DNA of 64,000 nt from NCBI RefSeq assembly GCF_039555335.1, contig NC_092637.1, forward strand, positions 37,429,026 to 37,493,025, read 5' to 3'. The translations under genes were made by a program, and so were the position numbers. Positions 42,130-52,575 of the stretch are shown one piece after another (within the stretch, counting starts at the first letter, position 1; every line of letters begins with the position of its first letter). The stretch is from Amphiura filiformis. Lineage: Eukaryota > Echinodermata > Ophiuroidea > Amphilepidida > Amphiuridae. The notes beneath the pieces were generated by a model, which was not told the origin of the DNA, made no database searches, and was given only the letters and a program-made list of their open reading frames with translations.

Positions 42130-42364
42130 GCTCTGCGTGCTAGCTATGCGCTTCAATGGAAAAAGTTAAGTTTTGAAATATTTTCTCAAAATATCAAGAG
42201 CTATCTTAAGAACTACTGGATCAATACTAGGCGTGTTTGTACTCATTTTAATGCATTTTTCATGCTGATTCCAAGTATGGTCATGAAAATTTACATTTCT
42301 GAAATTTTGAATTAAAAAAATAATTGAAACTTGTCGTCTGTAGTCGACACCCGCGTGAAGAGAG
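42130..42364 (-). repeat. dispersed repeat family A, copy 3
   Basis: Reverse-strand copy ending GTCGACACCCGCGTGAAGAG. It abuts the TTAA element at 42365. Confidence 0.8.
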
Positions 42365-43540
42365 TTAAGGGATCTAAAATGAACGTTTATTGCGTTTCGA
42401 CAGTATTTTCTGTGGGACATGAGAGCACCTCAGACCTATCGAATTGCATTCTGAATACGAAGCATGTCTTTCTGATATCAAATAATTTTCATTTTTTGAA
42501 ACTCACAATATAATACAAATTTTATGACAAATTATAAAAATTTGATATTTTTCAAATTTTGATATATAACAGTCCTCGAAGTAAATTATATAAATCTAAT
42601 GATTTATTCTTAAAGTGTATGTAGCAGGAGGAAAAGCCGACGGTCAATTGAAAATTTTGACCTTTCATATTGAAGATATGGATTTTTTCCCAAAAAGACC
42701 TTATTTTTGTTTGGTGTTTTGGGAAAAAAATCCATATCTTCAATACGAAAGGTCAAAATTTTCAATTGATCGTCGGCTTTTTTATCCCACCTATACACTT
42801 TAAGTATAAATCATCAGATTTATAAAGTTTACTTCAAGTACTGTTAAATATCAAAAATATCAATTTTAATGATTTGCCATAAAATGTGTATTAAATTGCG
42901 AATTTCAAAAATCAAAATTATTTGATATCAGAATGACATTTTTCGTATTCAGAATGCAATTCGATATGTCTGATGTGCTCTAATGTCCCAAAATCAGTGG
43001 CGTAACCAGTGGGGCTGCCCCCCGGGCACAAAAAACTGGGAAGAAGAGCAAAAAATTGGGAAGGGGAAAAGGGGAGAAGAAGAAAAAAAGAGGGAAAAGA
43101 AAGAGAAAAGAAGAGAAAAAAGGGAAAGAAGAAAAGAAAAAAGAGGGAAGAAAAAAAGGAAGGGAGAAGAGAAAAGGGGAAGGGGGAAGGGAAAGAATGA
43201 GGGAAGAAGATCTATAGGGTCCTACTACTTTCATTGTGAAATTTGTTCTCTGAAACACTGATTTTTAGCTTCTAATATGCCAAAAACCAGGAGCTTCAGG
43301 GGGCTCCGCCCCCTTGACCCCCGCCGGGGCTTTGCCCCTGGACCCCACCAGGGGCCCTATGGCGGGCCCCTGGACCCCACCAGTTTAATGCTTCGCGGCA
43401 AGCCGCTCGCACATAAATACTACGATTTTTTTTTCAGAAATTGGGAAATTTGACAATCTTGCCCCCCCCCCGGAAGGTCAGGTCTGGTTACGCCCTGCCC
43501 AAAATAAATACTGTCCAAACGTTCATACCCCAGCCCTTAA
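42365..43540. mobile_element. TTAA-flanked palindromic element, copy 2, interrupted
   Basis: It starts TTAAGGGATCTAAAATGAAC and ends GTTCATACCCCAGCCCTTAA. It matches copy 1 (31694-32364) through the palindromic core (GCCGACGGTCAATTGAAAAT, ATCGTCGGCTTTT), but is split by the hAT element at 42995-43497. Confidence 0.85.
42995..43497. mobile_element. hAT-like element with 8-bp target duplication CCCAAAAT
   Basis: It starts CAGTGGCGTAACCAGTGGGG and ends GGTCTGGTTACGCCCTG. CCCAAAAT occurs at 42987-42994 and again at 43498-43505. The uninterrupted TTAA copy at 31694-32364 shows the pre-insertion state (ATGTCCCACAATAAATACTG). The interior is purine-rich low-complexity (GAAAAGAAAGAGAAAAGAAG) and not coding. 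Confidence 0.92.
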
Positions 43541-43799
43541 GGGACCCATAAAAAGAAAAAAAGAGACCTCAGAGGGCACGTAAAAAGCAAAGAAGAGATA
43601 CCTTGGGCCTAATGGACAAGAAAAGAGACCTTTGGTGGCCCGTATATAGTAAAGCAAAGAAAATATGCCTTAATTACAAGGTATCTTTTCTTTACCATTT
43701 ACGGGCCCCTGAGGTCCCTTATCTTTTCTTTTACTGCCCCCCCCCCCTTGTCAGCGGCACTGGGCGTCTTTGAAACAAAATGCTATAAGACTTAGGAAA

Positions 43800-44010
43800 A
43801 CAGCACGGAAATCCCCGCTTGCTGCATGCACTCGCAATATAGGTAGGTCCTATCTAGACCTTTTAAAATTTGCAAATTGGGATCCCACAAATTTGACATA
43901 TGCAAACTGGAGGGGGGGAGGGGGCAAGTGATTTGTGGCAGGCCGGGAGGGGCAAGAGATTGTTGGTACGCTATTTGGAAATCCCCCATAGCCCAGCTCA
44001 TAATTATTGC
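43800..44010. repeat. dispersed repeat family E, copy 1
   Basis: CAGCACGGAAATCCCCGCTT, AAATTGGGATCCCACAAATT and TCATAATTATTGCACAGCCC have a second copy at 52745-52990. Confidence 0.7.
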
Positions 44011-44666
44011 ACAGCCCCTGAAGTGAGGGAGATTGTCCAAAAAAGGCCATAATACGACTGCATAAATCGTTTTAGTACTTTGAGTAAGAAAAAAATAATA
44101 AGAAATAAGAAATGCTGATCGACACATAGATAGGCCTAAAACTTTATCTTTTACCATACTTAGTGTATAAATTTATGCATAATGTTCATTAAACTTAGAG
44201 TAATTTTCTCGCATTTTTAACACTAGCTTACGGCCTTTTCATGACAGATAAAACACGTTAGTAGCCCTGAGAAACTGTAGAACTATGAGAAGAGAAAACG
44301 TGCAAACAAGACCTTCATGTTAACACTTTCTTTGCAGTCTTTTTTTTTAAATACATCCTTAAACATCATATTTTCAACTTGCTAAATAAAATCATCATGA
44401 ATAGGATTTATTTATGCAGTGAACAGTGAACTAATATTGTTGCCTTGCGCATACCATGTCCCCAGACCGCGTACGCGTGCCAGATGAGCTCAATACCGTT
44501 CAGTTGTTTACAAGTGTCCCAAACTCGATCTCCAGCGCAGCGCATCACATCATTTGAATTGAAACTGGGGCGGGGCTATCATATAATTGACACCAGAATC
44601 ACGGGCTTAGTTGAACGATTTTTTGGAAGTGAAATCTCTAACACTTTGGAACAGTCTCGGCGTGGG
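44011..44666. other. intergenic stretch, nothing recognised
   Basis: Ordinary AT-rich sequence, then a GC-richer part (GACCGCGTACGCGTGCCAGA, near 44467). No gene is supported. Confidence 0.45.
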
Positions 44667-45340
44667 GAGCGGTCACTGAAATTTAGCGTTCAATATAGGA
44701 GGTGTGATTAGTGTAGTGGCATCAATTTGTGTAGAAAGAGGAATTGGTTTTGGGCGCTGTGAATTGGTTTTGGGCGCTGTGTATTTAGAATCGGGGGGGT
44801 GAAGGACTATGGCATATTTTGATAGGCTATTATGTTATTATGTAGGCCTATCGTTCCATTATCCAGGCCGGACCGAACCGAGACTGTGGGAGCGGTCACT
44901 GAAATAGCGTAATATAGGAGGTGTGATTAGTGTAGTGGCATCAATTTGTGTAGAAAGAGGAATTGGTTTTGGGCGCTGTGAATTGGTTTTGGGCGCTGTG
45001 TATTTAGAATCGGGGGGGTGAAGGACTATGGCATATTTTGATAGGCTATTATGTTATTATGTAGGCCTATCGTTCCATTATCCAGGCCGGACCGAACCGA
45101 GACTGTGGGAGCGGTCACTGAAATTTAGCGTTCAATATAGGAGGTGTGATTAGTGTAGTGGCATCAATTTGTGTAGAAAGAGGAATTGGTTTTGGGCGCT
45201 GTGAATTGGTTTTGGGCGCTGTGTATTTAGAATCGGGGGGGGGGTGAAGGACTATGGCATATTTTGATAGGCTATTATGTTATTATGTAGGCCTATCGTT
45301 CCATTATCCAGGCCGGACCGAACCGAGACTGTGGGACAGT
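44667..45340 (+). repeat. tandem triplication, unit about 220 bp
   Basis: GAGCGGTCACTGAAAT begins units at 44667, 44890 and 45109. Each holds an internal double GAATTGGTTTTGGGCGCTGT and ends CGGACCGAACCGAGACTGTG. Units are nearly identical apart from a 10-base indel and G-run length. Confidence 0.95.
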
Positions 45341-45636
45341 CTAGTTGCCGTGCAGCCACTGAGCAACAACCGTTTTGTCTTCATTAGGCCACAAAAAGAA
45401 AATTGTTTGCTTGGCGTAACATTAAAAAAAATTAGGGTAGGTAGGTCGGATTTTTTTTAAGCGGTTAAAATTTCGTTTGATAAAGAATTCATGTCTTGGA
45501 ACTTTTTTTCTTCAATTAATTAATTTGTTGCAAAAAACAAACAAAAAACAAACAAACAAAAACAAAAGAAAAAATAATTTTATGGTCGATCGGGCTATGC
45601 CACTCAAACATTTTTTGTGGCCTTATGGTGCATACA

Positions 45637-45870
45637 GTGGCGGCGGTTAGCATTAAAATTGCGGGGTGGGGTACGGTGGGGAGGGAGAGGGTGCGGGGAC
45701 GATTGACTAGCATATTTTGGTCCGGTTTTCCTGGGACTTTTTCAATAATTTCATACCATTTTAGCCCCAAATCATGTGTTTTTTGCTATTCTGTTCATTG
45801 CACACGAAGCAGCCGCAGCCAATTGGGCCAAAATACGGTGTTTTACGTACTAAAAAGGCAAATGTAGGCT
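45637..45870 (+). mobile_element. hAT-like relic (CAGTGGCGGCGGTTAGC)
   Basis: CAGTGGCGGCGGTTAGCATT followed by AAAATTGCGGGG resembles CAGTGGCGATGGAAGCATTA at 46440 and AGCGGTGGAAGCATT at 48800. These are three diverged left ends of one family. Confidence 0.55.
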
Positions 45871-46052
45871 TACGTGAGGGCAATTATTCGTTCATTTTTT
45901 CTTCCGTGGTATGATTTTTTTTGGGGGGGGGGCGTGTCAGTCAGCCCGCTTCCACCATGGTAGCTGCCGGGGGGGGGGGGGCCCATTTCCCCCCTGGCAA
46001 AAAATTGCCTGTTTGGGCCCCCCCGCTAGTGCTATTTGGGCCCTTCCCCCTA

Positions 46053-47618
46053 GGGAGTGTTCATAAATACTTTGGTGGGGGGGGCTGGAAAATATTTTTT
46101 TCATGTCGAAATTATTTTTAACCCCCCCTCTTCGTGAACCCAAAACTTTTTTGACCCCCCCTCTTAATGGACCTAAAACTTTTTGACCCCCCCCTCATAT
46201 TAGGTTCAAAACTATTTTGACCCCCCCCCTTCACTTTAATGTAGCCTACCATTAAAGGACAGAGGAAACATATTAATGATACTAAAATTTGTATTGATGT
46301 GCAATGAAATTGTATGTCCATGTCATTGATATAAAATATGTGAAATTGTGGAATTGTTTTATCATTTTGTAAAGTAGCTCATATAAAGTATGTTTTATGC
46401 AACCCAGTATTGAAAAACCATCCATTTATGATTGGAATCAGTGGCGATGGAAGCATTAAAATTGAGGGGGTCGGTGGATAAGTATATTTTGTTCTGGTTT
46501 TACTTGGGGGGGGGGCAAAATAAAATTTCGGGGCACAGTTGACAAAAAAATTGCAGTTGCAAATACATATACCTATTTTGTTTTTTAGAGAGACACTATT
46601 TGAGCATTTCATGTATTTGAGTTTCCAAAAAAGGGATGATGTGTGCACGTAGCGTGCAAACATTTTGTATTTTACACTATTTTGGCCCATAATCAGGGTG
46701 AATTTGTGTGGAAAGGGGGCTCCTTGCCCCTTTTCTTTTCCTTCGCCCTCCAGATTTTATCTTTCATTTTTTTGCCAGGGGATTTTTTTCTTTTATTGTT
46801 GTCATGGGGGCACTTTCCCCTCTGTCATGTCTGTCCCCCTGGCTATACGCTACTGCCGAAATGGTGTGTTTTCAATGTTTTGCTATTTTATGGACCAGTT
46901 CTCATGATCGCGAAGCGCAAAATTTTGTAATTTTACCCTATTTGGTCCCAAATCATGATGCTTTTCAATGTGCTAAAAAAGTTGCATAGGGCAATTATTG
47001 GGTTTTTTTTCTCCTATACTAGGATTTTTAGGGGGATGTCCCCCATGGAAAAATTAGAGGTTGAAATGTGTACCCCCAGTTCTCCAAGCTTCCTCCACCT
47101 ATGATTGTAATGCAACATGATTTAGTTGTATATATTTAGTGATAATAAATTAATAATCTGTACTGCATGAAACATTGTAAAAATTGTCAACACTAAAGAA
47201 GAGCAAATGATATTGCACCTTTTTAGTGATTAAAAGAGCAGACCAGAAGGAACTGACACAAACCTCAAAATTAAGACAATTTTTAACACTTCATACTTAT
47301 ATCTTTGACTACTGAATGACTTAGCAAAATACATAAAGGACCTAATCAAATACCCGTATCTGGAATGAACTTTTGTTCTGGTTTTACTGTAACATTTGCG
47401 CGCGTAGCGCGCTTAAAAATTTCAGGCTATTTTATATTTGTTGCTTCAGGACTAATGTTGCTAAAGTTTTTACACCCCCCCCCTTCTACGTGCCCAAAAC
47501 TTTTTAACCCCCTGTCCATACACCCAAAACTTTTTAACCCCCTATTCAGAACTCCTAAAATTTTATGACCCCCTACATATTTTCCAGCCCCCCTACCAAA
47601 GTATTTATGAACACTCCC
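46053..47618. mobile_element. 1.57 kb inverted-repeat element, CTA-flanked
   Basis: The left end GGGAGTGTTCATAAATACTT then TGGTGGGGGGG pairs with the right end CTACCAAAGTATTTATGAAC then ACTCCC. CTA precedes and follows. GGG-beginning ends and a 3-bp target fit PIF/Harbinger-type elements (inference). Short tandem AACTTTTTTGACCCCCCCTC-like units lie near both ends. No transposase is readable. Confidence 0.65.
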
Positions 47619-47739
47619 CTAGCGCAAAGAAAAAAGAGGAAAAAGAGGAGAGAGAGAGGAAAAAGGGAGGAGAGAGGGAGAGGAGGGGAAAAGTGGTACT
47701 AGAATGTGTTGTTTTTAGGGCGCTAGGCCTATAATCCTT

Positions 47740-47771
<32 letters not shown>

Positions 47772-48055
47772 CTCTTCACTTTTTCAAACCACCGGAAAAA
47801 AATTGGGTCAAAATTTTCGGGATGTTGAGGAAGGGGCGGCAAAATTTTTGTTTGGTGGATTTGGGCCCCCGCCCCATACAGGCTTGCGCCCCCCTGGAAA
47901 AAATCCCAGCCACGCCACTGCCACCATGGGTACCCATGACCGTAGATCACGGGGGGAGCCTAATATCCCTGACTTTTGACCTGGGGATGACTTAATGTAG
48001 GCCTAATCATTAGATCCACACATAATTTCCCACACTTTTGGTCATTACCGTAAAA
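47619..48055. other. low-complexity and repeat relic
   Basis: Purine-rich and T-rich runs, then TTTTTCAAACCACCGGAAAA and GGGGCGGCAAAATTTTTG. These match 61940-62020, so a dispersed element relic lies here. Confidence 0.5.
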
Positions 48056-48620
48056 TGGGGTAACTTCGGTCAGCGGGGTAACTTTGGTCGGTCAAATATA
48101 TTTTTTTTAAATGGTTATATTTCCGTACAGCAATATTGTTTTTAGTCATATTTGGTCTCAATTTGTTAAGAAATATATTTGGAAGAAATAATAGTCGCTC
48201 ATGTCCAATTTCCTTGAAATTTACGAAAATATCGGCATTTTTGACCATAAATGAGCATTTTTTTACATTTTTTTCAGAAAAAATAAAAATCGATATTTGT
48301 GAGCAATGTATGCTTGATTAATTTTGCAAGGGCTCAAATGTCACAAAAAACAAAAACTTGCCCATATACAGCGAAGATCATTTTGTTTTCCTTCATGGAA
48401 TGTAGTAATACTCTGACCAAAGTTGCCCCAAATGCGGGGTAACTTTGGTCAGACTATTTTTAACCCCTAGGGCACCCTTTCAAAATTATTTTAAAATCTT
48501 TTTCAACTTCAAGGTGTAGAATGGAACCCTAATGTCATAAAAAGAGAAAATTAGAAATATAATTGGTTTTGTTTGGAAAGCAGTGGTTTAAAAACTCTGA
48601 AAAGTGCCCAAAGTTTTACG
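48056..48620 (+). repeat. dispersed repeat family B, copy 2
   Basis: GGGGTAACTTCGGTCAGCGG, ACAGCAATATTGTTTTTAGT and GAAGAAATAATAGTC match 13905-14285. GGTAACTTTGGTC recurs within it. Confidence 0.8.
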
Positions 48621-49124
48621 GTAGCCTATTATTCAATCTCCTGAAGAAGAAATTCCCCTTTTCCTTAGATATGGATGTATGGGCTATGTCTTAAAGATAA
48701 AATCCCTAGACATGTACGTGTTTCCTTTGAAAAAAGACAAGAAATTAACTGATTTTGGAATTTGGACCTAAAATCACAATGCTTCGTGACTCCCTCCAGC
48801 TAGCGGTGGAAGCATTAAAAAAAATTAAGGGACAAGCAGGCTTTGACAAGTTTTATTGTCAAAATTGACTCGCAAATAATTGTTCAATTCAGATTGGCAA
48901 AAAAAATTGATTGCTTGCCCTCCACCAATCGACCCAAAATTGGCCAAAAATCAGGGTCGGCCCTTCAAATGTTCTTTTTTTAAAGTTTTTTAAAACTTAA
49001 AAAAACCAACATTTCTTTGCAGGGACTTAAAAGTTAATAATTAATAATTTTTATCACTTTTTCTGTGTGTACATTTCATTTCAAAGATAAATTTAGCCAA
49101 CATATTTCGAACTTTTATTTCAGC

Positions 49125-49440
49125 GCATTTTGATCCCGGGGGGGCACTCACATGTTAAGGTGGTACGGGTATGTGGCGCTCAAGGCTTTTTCAGGCTCTC
49201 CGGCAGTTCCTTAAGCCCCACATTTGGATCTGCTCCAGTTCTTTGAGCCTCAAACTCTGACAATTGTAGCTCTTTAAGCTCAAATTTGGAAATAATTTAG
49301 AAATTTTTAGCCCTAATTTCAGTTCTTCAAGCCCCTATTTTGCCCGAAAATCAGTTCTTAGTTCCCAAAGTTCGGCGCTCCGCGCCGCACACCCCTACCA
49401 AAATTTAAGTTGAGTACCCCCCCCCCGGGATTTTGATTGG
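49125..49440. mobile_element. foldback element with CCCGGGGGGG ends
   Basis: ATTTTGATCCCGGGGGGGCA with CTCACAT pairs with AGTTGAGTACCCCCCCCCCG then GGATTTTGAT. The interior holds TTCTTTGAGCCTCAAA-like short repeats. Confidence 0.6.
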
Positions 49441-49749
49441 TAGAAAGTTTTTGGTCCACGTGAACCAATCAGCAACGAAGCACATCATATGACATATCGA
49501 AGTCACATGCAAGCCAAAAGTCATGTGATGGTCTCTCTCGGTGCTTTTGAAAGTAGAAATACTCTAAATTATATAGGTTTTCTTTAAAATAAAATTATTT
49601 TAAGTTTTTGTTCTTAAATATTTAGTAGACAACTTAACTTTTCTATTCTTGTTACATTAAAAATTTGTGATTTTGGGGTGAAAATTCGGGAAGGAAACTA
49701 TTTTACAGAAACGAAATAGGAACACTAATAATCAGAAAAACAAAACATC

Positions 49750-49798
49750 GTCCTCCTTACTTCCGGGTTACGCACATCGCCAACTTTTGTCTCGTACT
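49750..49798 (+). promoter_or_regulatory. candidate promoter and 5' UTR exon for cathepsin B
   Basis: TACTTCCGGGTTACGCACAT contains an ETS-type CTTCCGG motif. CTCGTACT is then followed by a strong donor GTGAGTATT at 49799. Cathepsin B exon 1 starts after an acceptor at 52452, so a non-coding leader exon is expected upstream; this is the best candidate seen. Confidence 0.3.
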
Positions 49799-51129
49799 GT
49801 GAGTATTGTCGTTTTATTTCTTCATTTTCTGCAAATATTTGTGTCTAAATGAATGTTTATGTGAAATTTAAGATGTCTAATACGAGTCGTATGTAAATCA
49901 ATCGATGTATACTGTTAATTTGGAGATTTTATAAGCTTACTGAGCTGATCAGGTCATTCAGGAATCGAATCTTATCATTTTCCATTGTTTTCTATTGATC
50001 ATGTGATCATGCATGCGTATGAATAATGATGATTCATGATCACATGATTGAATGATTGCACCACTGCATAGCATTGCTGTGAAAATGTGATGTATGACTG
50101 ATAGCTCTCATACTGATATACTGATGATACTGTGTCAATTGTGTGATTTTATTTGTACAGGGGTATGCCCAGCGAGGTCACGTCACACCGATCACGTCAC
50201 ACTCGGTGTGACATGCCCTGAACTCCCAATAACTTTCGTAAGCGACAGACAAATTGCAGGAAAGCGTGCCAATTTAAGCTTCCTGTAATATCTATTGCAC
50301 ATAACGTACGAAGTCACAAACTTACAAACTTCAATATGCACTTCAAATACAGCAGACCAGCGGTTAATTATTACCGATCCTGTAGAATAACTTACATAAT
50401 CTTCAATTTCATGGAATCCCTTTGCTCAGAATTGCAAATGTCATTTTTATCTGTCAAATCCGCTGTGTATGTGCTCAGAGATTTTATGATATGCTCCATA
50501 AATCACAGCTGTGAAACTGACTTTATACCACTCGCTCGCTTTTAAAGCGAAGCCTCCGGCTACCTCGTGGTATCACGTCATCATGGACGTGTACAAAATT
50601 TCCGATGGGCGCCTTATTTATTTGTAACACGTTTTGTGATTGGTTGCAAACACCATTCATCGCAATCGTTAGCCAATCAATGAAGGCGACGGCCTTTTAC
50701 GGTATGAATTAATGTGACCGCCAGTAAAGTACGTCTAACCTGATTGGTTTACAAAAATAATTGGATATTTGCTAAGCCAGTCAGCGTGCTCGATGCTTAA
50801 CAACCTGGTCGTAGAGGTGTTTTTTTTTAAATAGGCGAATTCACATGGTGATCCAGCGATCGAGTATAAATTCAGCATGACTTCTGCTTTAACAGGTGCA
50901 ATAACAATACGTCGACACAATCAGTGACATTTACACAATACAATAATGAATTATTTATGACATGCATGGGCTGGATTTTACGATCGAGGTAAGGTTTTCG
51001 GCCTGTCCCTGCGTGAATATCGTTACTTTTCAGCATCAAAGATACTTACGATGACCAGTTTTTTTGCGGACACTTTGATAACAGGTAACTTTTATAGGTC
51101 ATAGGGTAGAAACGATAGTTGTACAATTG

Positions 51130-51860
51130 TACGAAAATATACATTTTGTTATAGGCTTAAAATGTTTACAAAAATATATTGGTCCGTACGTTGTGCATGT
51201 ATTCAGTTGTTCGACGTATAGGGGTACACCACCGAGTGGTGTCAAATGAAAGAGAACAAAGTAAGGAATACAATAAAAATACTTTCCCCACCGGGACCTG
51301 GGTCAATATTTATATTTTGGGTCCTTTTCATATCTTGAAATGCCAAGAAGGTATGACCCCCCCCTTAGTGGTATCAAATTAAAGAGAAAGAAGCAAAGAA
51401 TGTATTAAAATTATATTCCCTGCCGGGGTGACACACCTCATAAGGCCCGGGTCAATATTCCTATTTTGGGTCCTTTTCCATATCTCGAAATCCCAAGAAG
51501 CAAGGTCTTAGCCAGCCATACGTCTACCCGTCTTTAAGACGGGCTAATCTAATTTTAGACGGGTGGATTTAATGGATTTTACAGATGTGATAGCTCTAAA
51601 ACAGATGATTTTAAGGTTATATGAACTTGAGACTAATTCAGAGTGACATGTAATGGCCAAATCAGGACATAATTGACCCCAATGACCCTTCCATGGGTAT
51701 AGACAAGTTGTTTTATATTTGAGAGTCAAATTTTGGTGTCTGTTTGGACGGGTGGTTTCTGATTTCTGGCTAAGACTCTGCCAAGAAGATATGTCACCCA
51801 GCTCCGAGTGGTGTCAAATGAAAGAGAAAAAAGTAAAGAATAGAATAAAAGTAAAAGTGA
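51130..51860 (+). repeat. tandem repeat of about 150 bp split by a hAT element
   Basis: AGTGGTGTCAAATGAAAGAG recurs (about 51235, 51367 as a variant, 51810) with GGGTCAATATTTATATTTTG and GGTCCTTTTCATATCT blocks. The third unit is interrupted at AAATCCCAAGAAG. Confidence 0.8.
51501..51780. mobile_element. hAT-like element with 8-bp target duplication CCAAGAAG
   Basis: It starts CAAGGTCTTAGCCAGCCAT and ends TTCTGGCTAAGACTCTG. CCAAGAAG is at 51493-51500 and again at 51781-51788. The neighbouring tandem unit (AAATGCCAAGAAGGTATG) shows the empty site. 280 bases, with ACGGGTGG blocks near both ends; non-coding. Confidence 0.9.
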
Positions 51861-52170
51861 TGCATATGTAGGGCTGATAAGACCCCTTTTTTCAGCATTG
51901 CTGTGATGCTGTCATCCAAAGACCCCATGTTTTCCTTTTGATCTGTCACCCACAGACACTTATTTTTCCATTTGAACAGTAACGATCGAGTCATCTGTCA
52001 CATATATTTCTTTTGAAATTTAACCAAGCCATTTGAAGCCATGATTTCTAACTATTTGCATTTTTCTAGGCTAATGGCTCTCACTCAAAGATCCCATTTA
52101 AAAAGGTCATATTCTCACCCAATGCCCCCGTAATTTAGATCCAAATGGTCCATGTCATGCCTGCACCCAA

Positions 52171-52287
52171 AGACGAAGATGGCGAGACGACTTAACAGCA
52201 TATAGAGGCATCACTTGGGCAAGGGATGCGCAAGACAGACAGAAATGGAAGATTCTTGAAGAGGGCTTCATACCACAGCCTAGGTGA
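52171..52287 (+). pseudogene. non-LTR retrotransposon ORF2 C-terminal fragment
   Basis: The frame reads RRRWRDDLTAYRGITWARDA then QDRQKWKILEEGFIPQPR and stops. The RWRDD...W.R.AQDR..W..LEE pattern is the familiar C-terminal end of LINE reverse transcriptase proteins. Only this tail is present; no RT domain precedes it. It lies in the leader intron of cathepsin B. Confidence 0.75.
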
Positions 52288-52461
52288 GGTGAGGTCCATC
52301 TCTCACCCAATGACCCCATAATGTGTACATTTTACTCTCACCGAATGCCCCTTACTGTGAAAGTGCCAGCCCTACACCTATCCATTTCATATTGAAGTGG
52401 CCCCCGGACTATTTGGACTATGTTAACCTTTTTTGAATTTCTTTCTGTGCAGATTATCACC

Positions 52462-52575
52462 ATGAAGTTGTTCTTAGTTTGCCTAGCAGCATTGGCAGTG
52501 ATTAGCTCTGCCAAAATACAAACATGGCAGAGGGACATGATCGTCAAAATCAACAGCAAACAAACATCATGGAAG
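52462..52575 (+). CDS. CTSB: cathepsin B coding exon 1: signal peptide and start of propeptide
   Basis: It reads [20 protein letters not shown] then [18 protein letters not shown], 38 codons, phase 0, donor GTAAGATG. The acceptor before it (TTTCTTTCTGTGCAG) shows that a non-coding leader exon exists upstream. Confidence 0.93.

Noticed and set aside
42980-43261. Lys/Glu/Arg-rich open frame
   Set aside because: It is the purine-rich interior of the hAT element at 42995-43497; the opposite strand is equally open and Phe/Leu-rich.
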